NCBI RefSeq assembly: GCF_947087965.1
Contig: NZ_CAMUES010000001.1
Coordinates: 62,001 to 126,000 of the forward strand
Direction: 5' to 3'
DNA length: 64,000 bases
From: an uncultured Mobiluncus sp.
GTDB taxonomy: Bacteria; Actinomycetota; Actinomycetes; Actinomycetales; Actinomycetaceae
Numbering within the stretch: the first letter of the stretch is position 1; each line of letters starts with the position of its first letter. The position numbers were made by a program, and so were the translations under genes. The notes under the pieces were generated by a model. The model saw only the letters and a list, made by a program, of their open reading frames with translations, made no database searches and was not told the DNA's origin. Shown one piece after another: positions 45,675 through 54,338 of this stretch.

Positions 45675-45713
45675 CTTGAGTTCGAGTTGTTATCCAAAGT
45701 CGGAAGGTAATCC

Positions 45714-46538
45714 GTGGTAAGCGAAAGGCCTCGCACTCGTCGGGAAGCACGCGAATTGCGCAATAGAGCCCAGTCCGCGCGTATCCGTAAAGAAGCACAA
45801 GTTTTCAATGCTCCGCGTCTGGTGTTGCTGGGTGTGGTTTCAGCTATCACCGTGGTCGCTCCTCTATCCGGGATAGTTTCACCCAACTTATCTATTGCCT
45901 CTCCGAATTTTGAATTCAGTACCAATCAAACTTTGCTCTCCGTTGTGGCTAAGGCCAGCGACGCTACCGATTATGACTCCGACTTAAACGCGGTTCCCGC
46001 TAGTTCGCGTTCCCGGGTGGTGGAAGCCACCGCATTGGGCCAGTGTGCCGCGCAGGGCTCCGCTAACGGTGATGCTTCTGCCGCTCCGGAAAAAAATCTC
46101 TTGCTGTGGCCGCTATCATCGGGAAGTTACACGTTTACATCCCCGTGGGGGATGCGAGTCAATCCGGTGACAGGAACTCGATTGTTGCACGAGGGCGTTG
46201 ATTTGTCGGCCCCTACTGGTACGAATATCTACGCAGTAGCGGACGGGATTGTCACCGAATCAGGAATGCAGGGATCCACCGGCATGATTACTATCAAGCA
46301 TGTTCAGGACGGTGAAGTCTTTTACTCTCGCTACCTGCACATGTACGGTAACGGGATTTACGTGCATGAAGGCGATGAGGTGAAAGCCGGAGATGTTATT
46401 GCCGGGGTGGGCTCGACCGGTCGCTCTACCGGGCCGCACTTGCACTTTGAGATTCGCAATTCAGACAAGGAATCTGTAGATCCGATGGGCTGGATGAAGC
46501 GTCATGGTGCCCGGTTCGTCAATCAGATTTGCTCCTAG
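45714..46538 (+). CDS. M23-family (LytM-type) peptidoglycan endopeptidase
   Basis: A 274-residue membrane-anchored cell-wall peptidase. A basic N-terminus is followed by a hydrophobic helix at about 37-58; the LytM domain fills the C-terminal half, with HEGVDLSAPTGTNIYA (first zinc His and Asp) and the HLHFE motif near the end. The conserved GSTGRSTGPHLHFEI is intact, so it should be active. GTG start with GGAAGG upstream. A possible MtrA site lies upstream. Confidence 0.9.
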   Translation: MVSERPRTRREARELRNRAQSARIRKEAQVFNAPRLVLLGVVSAITVVAPLSGIVSPNLSIASPNFEFSTNQTLLSVVAKASDATDYDSDLNAVPASSRSRVVEATALGQCAAQGSANGDASAAPEKNLLLWPLSSGSYTFTSPWGMRVNPVTGTRLLHEGVDLSAPTGTNIYAVADGIVTESGMQGSTGMITIKHVQDGEVFYSRYLHMYGNGIYVHEGDEVKAGDVIAGVGSTGRSTGPHLHFEIRNSDKESVDPMGWMKRHGARFVNQICS

Positions 46539-47512
46539 ACTCACGCCCAATTTTGCGACCCGCTCCTGTTTTTCCTGTTTCGCGTCATCGGCCGGTGCTG
46601 TTGGCTCATCGTGGGTCAGCAGTGTCCGCCAGCGCGGCTGTGGGGTGTTCGGTTCCGGAAAATTCACGAGCTGCCTTTGACTGGGCTGTTTCTTGCAGGT
46701 CGGTAGCTGGGCTGGAAACTGATATTCATGCCACCACCGACGGGGTTCCTGTCATCAGCCATGACCCGATGTGGCACGCGGTCGATGGGGAAGTGGCAAT
46801 TACCGAAGTCACGTGGGCGCAACTGTGTCGCCATCAACTGCCTAACGGCGAACGGCCCTTGAATCTGGAAGAATTTTTGGACCGATACCCTGACATTTAC
46901 TTGAATATAGACGCCAAAACCGATGCGGTTGTCCCCGGTGCGCTACGCGTCTTACAGGGGCGTCGTGACTTGGGGCGTCTCGCCCTAGCGTCCTTTTCGG
47001 CCCGTCGAGTCTGGCGAATGGCCCGACACCTGGGACCGGTGTGTGGATATTTACCGGGAGCGCGGGACGTTGCGCGAATCTGGGGGGGATCCTCCTCCGG
47101 TTTGGTGAGGCGAATCCGCCCGGAAATTCGCAGCGTAGGAATTCCCCCGGAAACTTTCTTGACCTGGGAACAGGGAACCGCGGCAATGGCTCAAATCGAA
47201 GTCAACGCTCACCGGGTGATGTCGGGGTTAGCGGAAAAGCGCCGTTTGGAACGGCTTTACCGCTTCGGTATCGTGCCGCGTCTATTCAGGGATTTTCACT
47301 GTGCGCTGGCGGTACCGGAAAGCATCCGGGGGGTGAAAATCGTGACCCCACGGTTTGTGGCGGCCGCGCACACCCTAGGCTGTCCGGTTTATGTGTGGAC
47401 GGTGAATGACACCTCCTCATATCAACGTCTAGTTTCCCTCGGCGTTGATGGGATTTATACCGATATTGTCAGTACATTAGCCCAAACCGGCATTGAGGAA
47501 TCTTCCAGCTAA
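46529..47512 (+). CDS. Glycerophosphodiester phosphodiesterase
   Basis: A 327-residue cytosolic GDPD barrel: LLAHRGSA, the insert with PENSRAAF, GLETDIHATTDGVPVISHDPM (metal and catalytic residues), and a C-terminal VYVWTVND. It releases glycerol 3-phosphate from lipid headgroup diesters. The start is unclear: TTG at 46529 overlaps the previous stop by 10 nt without a good ribosome-binding site; a start at GTG or TTG further in, nearer to LLAHRG, is possible. Confidence 0.88.
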   Translation: MLLDSRPILRPAPVFPVSRHRPVLLAHRGSAVSASAAVGCSVPENSRAAFDWAVSCRSVAGLETDIHATTDGVPVISHDPMWHAVDGEVAITEVTWAQLCRHQLPNGERPLNLEEFLDRYPDIYLNIDAKTDAVVPGALRVLQGRRDLGRLALASFSARRVWRMARHLGPVCGYLPGARDVARIWGGSSSGLVRRIRPEIRSVGIPPETFLTWEQGTAAMAQIEVNAHRVMSGLAEKRRLERLYRFGIVPRLFRDFHCALAVPESIRGVKIVTPRFVAAAHTLGCPVYVWTVNDTSSYQRLVSLGVDGIYTDIVSTLAQTGIEESSS

Positions 47513-47588
47513 TCGGCGAAAACTGTTGAAATATCAAGGAACACTTAACGTAATCTGAATGAAATATCAGAGAAATCTAAGAATAGCC

Positions 47589-47617
47589 TTGGAACTGACG
47601 AAGGTAACTGATAGATT
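47589..47617 (+). promoter_or_regulatory. Candidate promoter of the 129-residue unknown gene
   Basis: TTGGAA (47589-47594), 17 bases, TAGATT (47612-47617), 36 bp before the ATG at 47654. Confidence 0.5.
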
Positions 47618-47653
47618 ACTGACATCGACATACTTTCAATGAAAGGTTAGGCA

Positions 47654-48043
47654 ATGGAACAGCAGCGCTCGGCAGTTCGTTTGGCAGCCGTAGTAGCTAA
47701 GCAGCGCCAAAGCAGCGATGCGTTGCGCGGGGCGCAGACCGTTGTCGATGAACACACCCAGTGGGTACTGTCACATCTTTCTCGAAGCGATCGTGACCTG
47801 ATTGAATCCGTCACCGGTGAGGTTATTGAACCGGGTGCTGATTCTGCCTCTCTGTTTGCTTTGACTTTGGCTGAATCGCGGATAAACCAGGCTTCTGTTT
47901 CCTCCGCGCGTACCCAAAACCATCAGTTGCTGATGCGTCGTCCGCAACCTCTGAGCCAACATGATCGCTTGGCCACTTTCACTTCTATGCGCGCCATGCT
48001 GGGCAACGGCTCGGTGGGGCGAGCCTTGGACACTGAAGCCTAA
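47654..48043 (+). CDS. Unknown 129-residue protein
   Basis: Not recognised. A soluble, helix-rich product rich in Ser, Gln, Ala and Arg, with no membrane helix, signal peptide or cysteine. AAAGG precedes the ATG and a reasonable promoter is present, so it is probably real. It stands alone between the phosphodiesterase gene and mntH. Confidence 0.6.
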   Translation: MEQQRSAVRLAAVVAKQRQSSDALRGAQTVVDEHTQWVLSHLSRSDRDLIESVTGEVIEPGADSASLFALTLAESRINQASVSSARTQNHQLLMRRPQPLSQHDRLATFTSMRAMLGNGSVGRALDTEA

Positions 48044-48101
48044 GTTTCCCACCTCTACCTACGCGTTTCCCATCGGGATTTCACTGCCTAGCAGTTTCGC
48101 G

Positions 48102-48107
48102 TATGAT
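48102..48107 (+). promoter_or_regulatory. -10 element of mntH
   Basis: TATGAT, a near-consensus -10, lies 7 nt before the ATG at 48115. The -35 (TTTCAC with 17-bp spacing) is weak. Confidence 0.5.
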
Positions 48108-48108
48108 G

Positions 48109-48127
48109 TTAGGTATGCCTTACCTTA
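48109..48127. promoter_or_regulatory. DtxR/IdeR/MntR-type operator over the mntH start codon
   Basis: TTAGGTATGCCTTACCTTA agrees with the IdeR/DtxR consensus TTAGGTTAGCCTAACCTAA at 15 of 19 positions and contains the inverted repeat AGGTA...TACCT. It covers the expected transcription start and the ATG, so a bound metal-dependent repressor would block initiation. Mn-responsive MntR is the likely regulator given the gene. Confidence 0.6.
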
Positions 48128-49371
48128 CTGACGAGCAGAAAACCCCTAAAAAGTCTCTGGTTGCCCTGATGGGGCCCGCTTTCGTGGCCGCTGTTGCCTA
48201 CGTGGATCCGGGTAACGTCGCTGCTAATATCACTGCCGGAGCTCGCTACGGTTACGCGTTGGTGTGGGTGTTGGTGCTGGCTAACTTGATGGCCATGCTG
48301 GTGCAATACGAAAGCGCGAAACTTGGAATAGTAACCGGCCGGTCCCTGCCGCAGGTCTTAGGCGATCGTTTACGCCGACCGAGTCGACTCGCCTTTTGGA
48401 TTCAAGCCGAAATCGTGGCGGGTGCCACCGACCTGGCCGAAGTCATCGGCGGAGCCATCGCCCTCAACCTTTTATTTGGAACTCCGCTGCTGGTCGGCGG
48501 CTTGATAATCGGTGTGGTGTCTCTAGGGCTGCTGTTTTTACAAAATACTTCCGGTCAGATTGTGTTTGAACGGGTCATCATCGCTCTGCTCCTGGTCATC
48601 ACCCTGGGTTTCGTGGGGGGACTGGTGGTCGCGCCGCCCTCCTGGCAAGCTGCCGTGGCGGGACTGCGGCCTACATTCCCTAATGCTGACTCAGTTTTAG
48701 TGGCTGCTTCCATGCTCGGCGCCACCGTGATGCCACACGCGATTTACCTGCATTCTTCCCTGACGAAAGACCGTCACGGCTCAGAGCACACGGACGACCA
48801 CAAGCGCAGACTCCTCCGGGCGACGAAACTGGATGTATTCTGGGCGTTGCTGGTGGCCGGTTCGGTTAACATTGCCCTGGTACTGCTGGCTGCCGCCTCG
48901 TTGCACGGCTCCGGAACTGGACAGGAGGACACGGACACTATTGAGGGCGCTTACCACGTCATAGCCGGCGCTCTCGGTGGTGGGGTAGCTACGGTGTTCG
49001 CAGTCGGGCTGCTGGCTTCGGGGCTAGCTTCCACTTCGGTGGGAGCTTATGCGGGGTCAGAGATTATGGCCGGTTTGCTGCATATTCGCGTTCCGCTGCT
49101 AGCGCGGCGCGTGGTGACCTTGATACCGGGATTGGCCATCTTGGCGCTCGGCTTCGACCCCACCTGGGCACTGGTACTCAGCCAAGCCCTGCTGTCCTTA
49201 GGAATTCCTTTTGCGTTGCTGCCCCTGGTTATCTATACGTCAAAAAAGGATATTATGGGACCTTTTGCTGACCCCAAATGGTTGCTGGCCATTAACATCT
49301 TGGTAGCTGCTCTGATTATTGCCCTAAATCTGGGACTTTTAGCGCTGTTGGCATTGGGGATAGGTGGCTAA
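48115..49371 (+). CDS. mntH: Nramp-family Mn2+/divalent metal transporter
   Basis: Proton-coupled importer of Mn2+ and Fe2+. The 418 residues have about eleven membrane helices; helix 1 contains the metal-site motif DPGN (31-34), helix 6 contains MPHAIYLHSS, both diagnostic. ATG at 48115 is chosen because it lies 7 nt after TATGAT; an ATG at 48103 would add four residues but lies on the -10. A DtxR-type box overlaps the start. Confidence 0.95.
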   Translation: MPYLTDEQKTPKKSLVALMGPAFVAAVAYVDPGNVAANITAGARYGYALVWVLVLANLMAMLVQYESAKLGIVTGRSLPQVLGDRLRRPSRLAFWIQAEIVAGATDLAEVIGGAIALNLLFGTPLLVGGLIIGVVSLGLLFLQNTSGQIVFERVIIALLLVITLGFVGGLVVAPPSWQAAVAGLRPTFPNADSVLVAASMLGATVMPHAIYLHSSLTKDRHGSEHTDDHKRRLLRATKLDVFWALLVAGSVNIALVLLAAASLHGSGTGQEDTDTIEGAYHVIAGALGGGVATVFAVGLLASGLASTSVGAYAGSEIMAGLLHIRVPLLARRVVTLIPGLAILALGFDPTWALVLSQALLSLGIPFALLPLVIYTSKKDIMGPFADPKWLLAINILVAALIIALNLGLLALLALGIGG

Positions 49372-49373
49372 AA

Positions 49374-49402
49374 TTTACCTTCTGGAAGCAAAGCGGTAAA
49401 CT
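49374..49402 (+). promoter_or_regulatory. Candidate promoter of tRNA-Arg
   Basis: TTTACC (49374-49379), 17 bases, TAAACT (49397-49402), 20 nt before the first base of the mature tRNA. Confidence 0.5.
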
Positions 49403-49422
49403 GTTGGAGCTGGTTGTAGCAA

Positions 49423-49495
49423 GCCCCGGTAGCTCAGTGGATAGAGTGTTTGCCTCCGGAGCAAAAGGTCATGGGTTCGAATCCCATCCGGGGCG
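49423..49495 (+). tRNA. tRNA-Arg, anticodon CCG
   Basis: 73-nt cloverleaf: acceptor GCCCCGG/CCGGGGC, D arm GCTC/GAGT closed by one G-U pair, anticodon stem TTTGC/GCAAA with loop CTCCGGA (anticodon CCG, reading CGG), five-base variable loop AGGTC, T arm ATGGG-TTCGAAT-CCCAT, discriminator G. CCA is not encoded. It lies 113 bp upstream of argS, the synthetase that charges it, an arrangement also seen in mycobacteria. Confidence 0.95.
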
Positions 49496-49573
49496 CTGAA
49501 TCAGGTGCGATACGCGCACTTAATGGACACGGCATTGTTTTCCGAATTTCCCGCCCCTCTACACGGGCTAATT

Positions 49574-49608
49574 TTGATGTACTCCAGGCAAAACGTTAGG
49601 CTTATGGG
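49574..49608 (+). promoter_or_regulatory. Leaderless promoter of argS
   Basis: TTGATG (49574-49579), 17 bases, TAGGCT (49597-49602), six bases, GTG at 49609. This is the best of the leaderless promoters in the window, with both hexamers and ideal spacing. Confidence 0.6.
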
Positions 49609-51288
49609 GTGACTCCTGAAGAATTAACTCAGCGCATGATTGCGCAGCTTGGCACCGCAGCAGCGGAAAACAATATCGATATAGCAGACGGCGTCTTGGC
49701 CGAAAAAATGCGCGTGGAGCGTCCCAAGAATCGCGACCACGGAGATTGGGCGACGAATATCGCCTTGCAGTTAGGCAAGTCTGTGGGCCGCAACCCTCGA
49801 GAACTGGCGGGAATCTTTGCTTCTGCCATCGCCCAAATTGACGGTGTGTCTTCTGCGGAAGTCGCCGGTCCGGGGTTCATCAACATCCGTCTTGAGGCCG
49901 GAGCCGCCGGTGCTTTGGTGGCTGAGATTCTGACCTCCGGCAACGACTATGGTCATGGTGAAAACCTCAAAGGAATCCATATCAACCTGGAGTATGTTTC
50001 CGCTAACCCGACCGGGCCGCTGCACATTGGCGGTGCGCGCTGGGCAGCAGTGGGGGATTCCTTGGCACGTCTGTACAAGTTCAGCGGTGCGAAAGTCACA
50101 CGCGAGTACTACTTTAACGATCACGGTTCCCAAATCGACCGCTTCGCGGTTTCTTTGCTGGCAGCGGCTCGCGGCCAGGAAACCCCCGAAGACGGTTACG
50201 GCGGGCAATATATTGCTGACATTGCGGCCAAGGTTCAAGCCGAAGCGAAAGCCGCGGGCGACCCCGACCCGGTAACTCTGGACGATGCAGCCGCCCAAGA
50301 ATACTTCCGTTCTCACGGCGTCGAGATGATGTTCGATGAGATTAAAGAATCACTGCGCGGTTTCCGTACCGAATTTGATGTGTTCTTCCACGAAAATTCC
50401 CTCTATGAAACCGGGGCAGTCACCAAGGCACTCGATTACTTGCGGGAACGTGGCGAAGTGGTCGAGAAGGACGGTGCGACCTGGCTGCTGACAACCAAGC
50501 ATGGAGACGACAAGGATCGTGTGGTCATTAAGTCTGACGGTAACGCCTCCTACTTCGCTTCTGACGTGGCCTACTATCAGGACAAGCGCCGGCGCGGGGC
50601 AGATCGTACCGTGTTCCTGTTCGGTGCTGACCACCACGGTTACGTTGGACGCATGATGGCAATGTGCGCCGCTTATGGCGACAAGCCCGGCGAGAATATG
50701 CAGATTATCATCGGGCAGCTGGTGAACTTGTTTAAGAACGGTGAACCGGTAAGGATGAGCAAGCGCGCCGGAGACATTGTTACGCTGGAGGACTTCGTCG
50801 AAGCTGTAGGTGTCGATGCGGCCCGTTACGCCCTGGTGCGTTCCTCGATGGATACCCAGCTGGCAATCGACCTGGATGTGCTGGCTTCGCATACCAACGA
50901 AAATCCTGTTTACTATGTCCAATATGCGCACGCCCGCACTGCTAACGTGGCCAAGAACGCTGCTGAACACGGGGTTTCTTGTGCGGATGGTTTTGACCCG
51001 AAAGAACTCAGCGATCCGGCAGATGCGGCCCTAATCGGTGTTCTGGCGCAGTTCCCGTCCGTAGTGGCGACAGGCGCGGCTGAAAACGCCACGCACCTGG
51101 TGCCTCGTTACTTGGAGAACTTGGCGGGGGCTTACCACACCTGGTATGGCAAACGCCGGGTCACCCCCGCTGGTGATGAACCGGTGACGGCCGAGCACGC
51201 GGCGCTGCTGGCGCTGAACAACGCTGTTGGTCAGGTCCTGCGCAACGGCTTGAATCTGTTGGGCGTGACCGCACCCGAGCGGATGTGA
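49609..51288 (+). CDS. argS: Arginyl-tRNA synthetase
   Basis: Class I synthetase of 559 residues. Signature HIGH-type motif GPLHIGGARWAAVGDSLARL and KMSKS-type VRMSKRAGD are present; the C-terminal anticodon-binding domain ends LGVTAPERM. GTG start without Shine-Dalgarno sequence but with an ideally placed promoter. First gene of the argS-lysA-hom-thrC-thrB run. Confidence 0.97.
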   Translation: MTPEELTQRMIAQLGTAAAENNIDIADGVLAEKMRVERPKNRDHGDWATNIALQLGKSVGRNPRELAGIFASAIAQIDGVSSAEVAGPGFINIRLEAGAAGALVAEILTSGNDYGHGENLKGIHINLEYVSANPTGPLHIGGARWAAVGDSLARLYKFSGAKVTREYYFNDHGSQIDRFAVSLLAAARGQETPEDGYGGQYIADIAAKVQAEAKAAGDPDPVTLDDAAAQEYFRSHGVEMMFDEIKESLRGFRTEFDVFFHENSLYETGAVTKALDYLRERGEVVEKDGATWLLTTKHGDDKDRVVIKSDGNASYFASDVAYYQDKRRRGADRTVFLFGADHHGYVGRMMAMCAAYGDKPGENMQIIIGQLVNLFKNGEPVRMSKRAGDIVTLEDFVEAVGVDAARYALVRSSMDTQLAIDLDVLASHTNENPVYYVQYAHARTANVAKNAAEHGVSCADGFDPKELSDPADAALIGVLAQFPSVVATGAAENATHLVPRYLENLAGAYHTWYGKRRVTPAGDEPVTAEHAALLALNNAVGQVLRNGLNLLGVTAPERM

Positions 51289-51337
51289 GCGGCGCCGTTT
51301 TTCGAGGAAGCCGCGCCACGTAAGGAAGGAACGGGCG

Positions 51338-52924
51338 GTGGATTTGGCGGCTGATGACCCAGCACGTTTACACCCGGGGGATTCTGGCTTAAGAACTTGG
51401 GTTGCCCCGGACCCGCAGGTGCGCGCGGACTTGTGGCCCAGTGGGCTTCAGCGCGATTCACGGGGAGAACTGACTCTGCACGGACAAAGCCTGAGCGAGC
51501 TTTTGAGCCAGGCTCCGCAGGTGGACGGTCGGGGCGGGCAAACCCCGATTTTTGTGCTGGACTTGGCGGATTTTCGAGACCGTCTCAAGGTATTTCGCGA
51601 AGCTTTTGCCGCCGCGTTTGGCGAGCATGAGGTGCAGGTACACTATGCCGGAAAAGCTTTCCTATGCGTGGAAATAGCCCGGCTGGCGGCGGAGGCAGGA
51701 CTCGGCTTGGATACGGCTTCTGCTGGGGAGATGGCTTTGGCGCTAGCTTCGGGCTGTCAACCGAGTTTGATTGGTTTGCACGGGAACGGGAAATCCCCTG
51801 AACTGCTGCGCCAAGCAATCGAGGCGCATCTGGGGAGGATTATCGTTGATTCCCCCGCGGAAGTCCGGCGTATTCAACGCATCCTGGACGATTTGAAGCC
51901 ACAAAGCCGGGTGCCGCTGATGGTGCGTATCACCACAGGAGTTCACGCCGGCGGTCACGAATTTATTGCTACCGCCCACGAAGACCAAAAGTTCGGGTTG
52001 TCCCTCACTCCTGGGGCCCACGGTTTGGAACCTATCGATGGCTCCGATTCTCCCTGTGGTGCGACCTCGGCTTTCGATTCCCCTGCCTGGCGCGTAGTGC
52101 ACTCCATTTTGGCTGATGAACGCTTGGAGCTGAGCGGTCTGCATTCTCACATTGGCTCCCAGATAGTGAATCTTGACGGTTTTTGCGCCGCGGCTCGGAA
52201 AATTCTGGAGTTTCGGGGTCTGGTCAAACAAACGACCGGTTATCTCATTCCAGAAATCGACTTGGGTGGCGGTTACGGCATAGCCTATACTTCCGCCGAT
52301 GCCCCCGCTCCTAGTGCCGCCGACTTCGCCGCTGGACTGTACCAAGTGATACAAAATACCTGCTATGAGTTAGAACAATCCTTCCCGCGGGTTTCCGTAG
52401 AACCGGGACGGGCTATTGCTGGTCCCAGCACCATTACTTTGTACCGAGTGGTCAATATCAAGGATCAGCCGGTGGGTCAGCATGGAGACGGCAGTCTCAG
52501 CTATCGTCGCTATGTGTCGATAGACGGTGGAATGAGCGACAACATTCGTCCCGCGCTGTACGGTGCCAACTATACGATTGCTTTGGCCAACCGCCGTTCA
52601 ACGGCCCCGCTGACGGCCTGCCGAGTGGTGGGTTCTCATTGTGAATCAGGTGACATCGTGGTTAAAGACGTGGCCCTGCCTACAGACTTGATTGAGGGCG
52701 ACCTGCTGGCGGTACCCGCCGCAGGAGCCTATGGGTGGGCCATGAGTTCGAACTATAACTGGTTTACGCGCCCGGGAGTGCTGGGAGTAGATCAAGACAA
52801 CAGTGGAACGGTCATTACAAAGTGGCTTTTGGAACCGGAAGCTGTTGATACGATGCTGGCTCATTTTGACCCGCAGTACCGCAAATTTTTAGACACCCAC
52901 CCTGCTGGTACAGTGAACGTATAG
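51338..52924 (+). CDS. lysA: Diaminopimelate decarboxylase
   Basis: Last step of lysine synthesis. PLP enzyme with Lys106 in VHYAGKAFL, the glycine-rich phosphate site DLGGGYGIAY and VSVEPGRAIAGPS, and substrate-site motif SHCESGD. Length 528 is somewhat above the usual 440-470 because of N-terminal and internal insertions. GTG start at 51338 with AAGGAAGGA upstream. Confidence 0.95.
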   Translation: MDLAADDPARLHPGDSGLRTWVAPDPQVRADLWPSGLQRDSRGELTLHGQSLSELLSQAPQVDGRGGQTPIFVLDLADFRDRLKVFREAFAAAFGEHEVQVHYAGKAFLCVEIARLAAEAGLGLDTASAGEMALALASGCQPSLIGLHGNGKSPELLRQAIEAHLGRIIVDSPAEVRRIQRILDDLKPQSRVPLMVRITTGVHAGGHEFIATAHEDQKFGLSLTPGAHGLEPIDGSDSPCGATSAFDSPAWRVVHSILADERLELSGLHSHIGSQIVNLDGFCAAARKILEFRGLVKQTTGYLIPEIDLGGGYGIAYTSADAPAPSAADFAAGLYQVIQNTCYELEQSFPRVSVEPGRAIAGPSTITLYRVVNIKDQPVGQHGDGSLSYRRYVSIDGGMSDNIRPALYGANYTIALANRRSTAPLTACRVVGSHCESGDIVVKDVALPTDLIEGDLLAVPAAGAYGWAMSSNYNWFTRPGVLGVDQDNSGTVITKWLLEPEAVDTMLAHFDPQYRKFLDTHPAGTVNV

Positions 52925-52948
52925 AGGGACACCGAAAGGGAAACAAAG

Positions 52949-54253
52949 ATGGCGCAAAAGCAAGACGTAAAAATTGGACTGCTGGGTGCTGGCACGGTGG
53001 GACTGCAAGTTGCGCGCATTTTGCACGACCAACAGCAGGAACTCGCGGCACGGGCGGGAGCAAACCTGGTGCTCAGCGGAGTTGCGGTCCGCGACACCAG
53101 CAAGGTTCGGGAGGGCCTGGACCGAAATCTGTTGACCACCGATATTGATGCGGTGATTGACTCCGCCGACCTGGTCATCGAGCTGATGGGAGGCCTAGAG
53201 CCGGCTCGCAGTGCCATGTTGAAAGCCTTGGAGGCGGGCAAAACGGTGGTGACCGGCAACAAAGCGGTTCTCGCGCAATACGGCCCGGAGCTCTATGAGG
53301 CCGCCGCCCGCACAGATGCGAATTTGTATTTTGAAGCCGCGGTGGCCGGGGCGGTTCCCGTGGTTTATGGACTGCGGGAATCCTTGACTGGAGACCGAAT
53401 CAACAAAGTTCTGGGTATCGTCAACGGCACCACCAACTACATTCTCGATCAGATGACCACCCAGGGCTGGTCTTATGAACAGGCCCTGCACCAGGCCCAA
53501 GAGCTTGGCTTTGCCGAGGCAGATCCCAGCGCGGACGTAGGCGGTCACGATGCGGCAGCCAAGTGCGCCATCCTGGCCTCCCTGGCTTTCCATACCCGGG
53601 TGAACCTGGAGGATGTCCCCGTGAAGGGTATTACCGAGGTTAGCGCTCAGGATATTCAACAAGCTACAGAGTCCGGGTACGCGGTGAAACTGTTAGCTCG
53701 CGCCCAAAGGGTCACCGTTGACGGGCAGGAACAGATTGCCCTCGGTGTGGAACCGACCCTGGTGCCAAAGAGCCACCCGTTGGCGGGCATCACCGGACCT
53801 TACAACGCCATAGTTTTGGAAACTGAGTTTGCTGGTCGGCTCATGTTTTATGGCGCAGGCGCGGGCGGGGCTCCCACCGCCTCCGCAGTACTTTCCGATG
53901 TCGTGGCGGGTGCCAACCACCTGGTCTCCGGGGGGCACGCCCCTCGCGAAAGCGTGTATGCAGACCTGCCGATTTGCGAGCCGGGACGAGTGGAAACCTG
54001 CCGTCAGGTACGTTTGCAGGTTGCTGACCGAATCGGGATGCTGGCAGAAATCGCCAAAATCTATGCCGCCGGGGAAGTCTCTATCGCGTCTTTGACTCAA
54101 CCGCCGACCGAGACCGCACCAGACGAAGCGACGTTGGTCATTTCGACCCATCTGGCACAGAATTCCAAGCATGAGGGAATTACTGCCGCTTTGGCGAAAT
54201 CACCATTAGTGCATAAAATCGCCTCAGAGATGTCCATTGAGGAAGACCAATGA
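52949..54253 (+). CDS. hom: Homoserine dehydrogenase
   Basis: Reduces aspartate semialdehyde to homoserine, the branch-point for threonine and methionine. The 434 residues have the NAD(P) fold [13 protein letters not shown] (10-22), the catalytic region [10 protein letters not shown] and [18 protein letters not shown], and a C-terminal ACT domain ([19 protein letters not shown]) expected to sense threonine. GAAAGGG precedes the ATG. Confidence 0.97.
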   Translation: MAQKQDVKIGLLGAGTVGLQVARILHDQQQELAARAGANLVLSGVAVRDTSKVREGLDRNLLTTDIDAVIDSADLVIELMGGLEPARSAMLKALEAGKTVVTGNKAVLAQYGPELYEAAARTDANLYFEAAVAGAVPVVYGLRESLTGDRINKVLGIVNGTTNYILDQMTTQGWSYEQALHQAQELGFAEADPSADVGGHDAAAKCAILASLAFHTRVNLEDVPVKGITEVSAQDIQQATESGYAVKLLARAQRVTVDGQEQIALGVEPTLVPKSHPLAGITGPYNAIVLETEFAGRLMFYGAGAGGAPTASAVLSDVVAGANHLVSGGHAPRESVYADLPICEPGRVETCRQVRLQVADRIGMLAEIAKIYAAGEVSIASLTQPPTETAPDEATLVISTHLAQNSKHEGITAALAKSPLVHKIASEMSIEEDQ

Positions 54254-54338
54254 GAGCCTCAGTTTTTTCGTGACTGGGCATGGCCGAGAGCGAAAACTGT
54301 TGAGGTTATCGAAACCGCGAATAAGGAGCAACCAAAGC

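Noticed and set aside
54237..54338. 34-codon extension of thrC overlapping hom
   Set aside because: No ribosome-binding site; the product would have a basic extension unlike threonine synthase, and ATG 54339 has AAGGAG.
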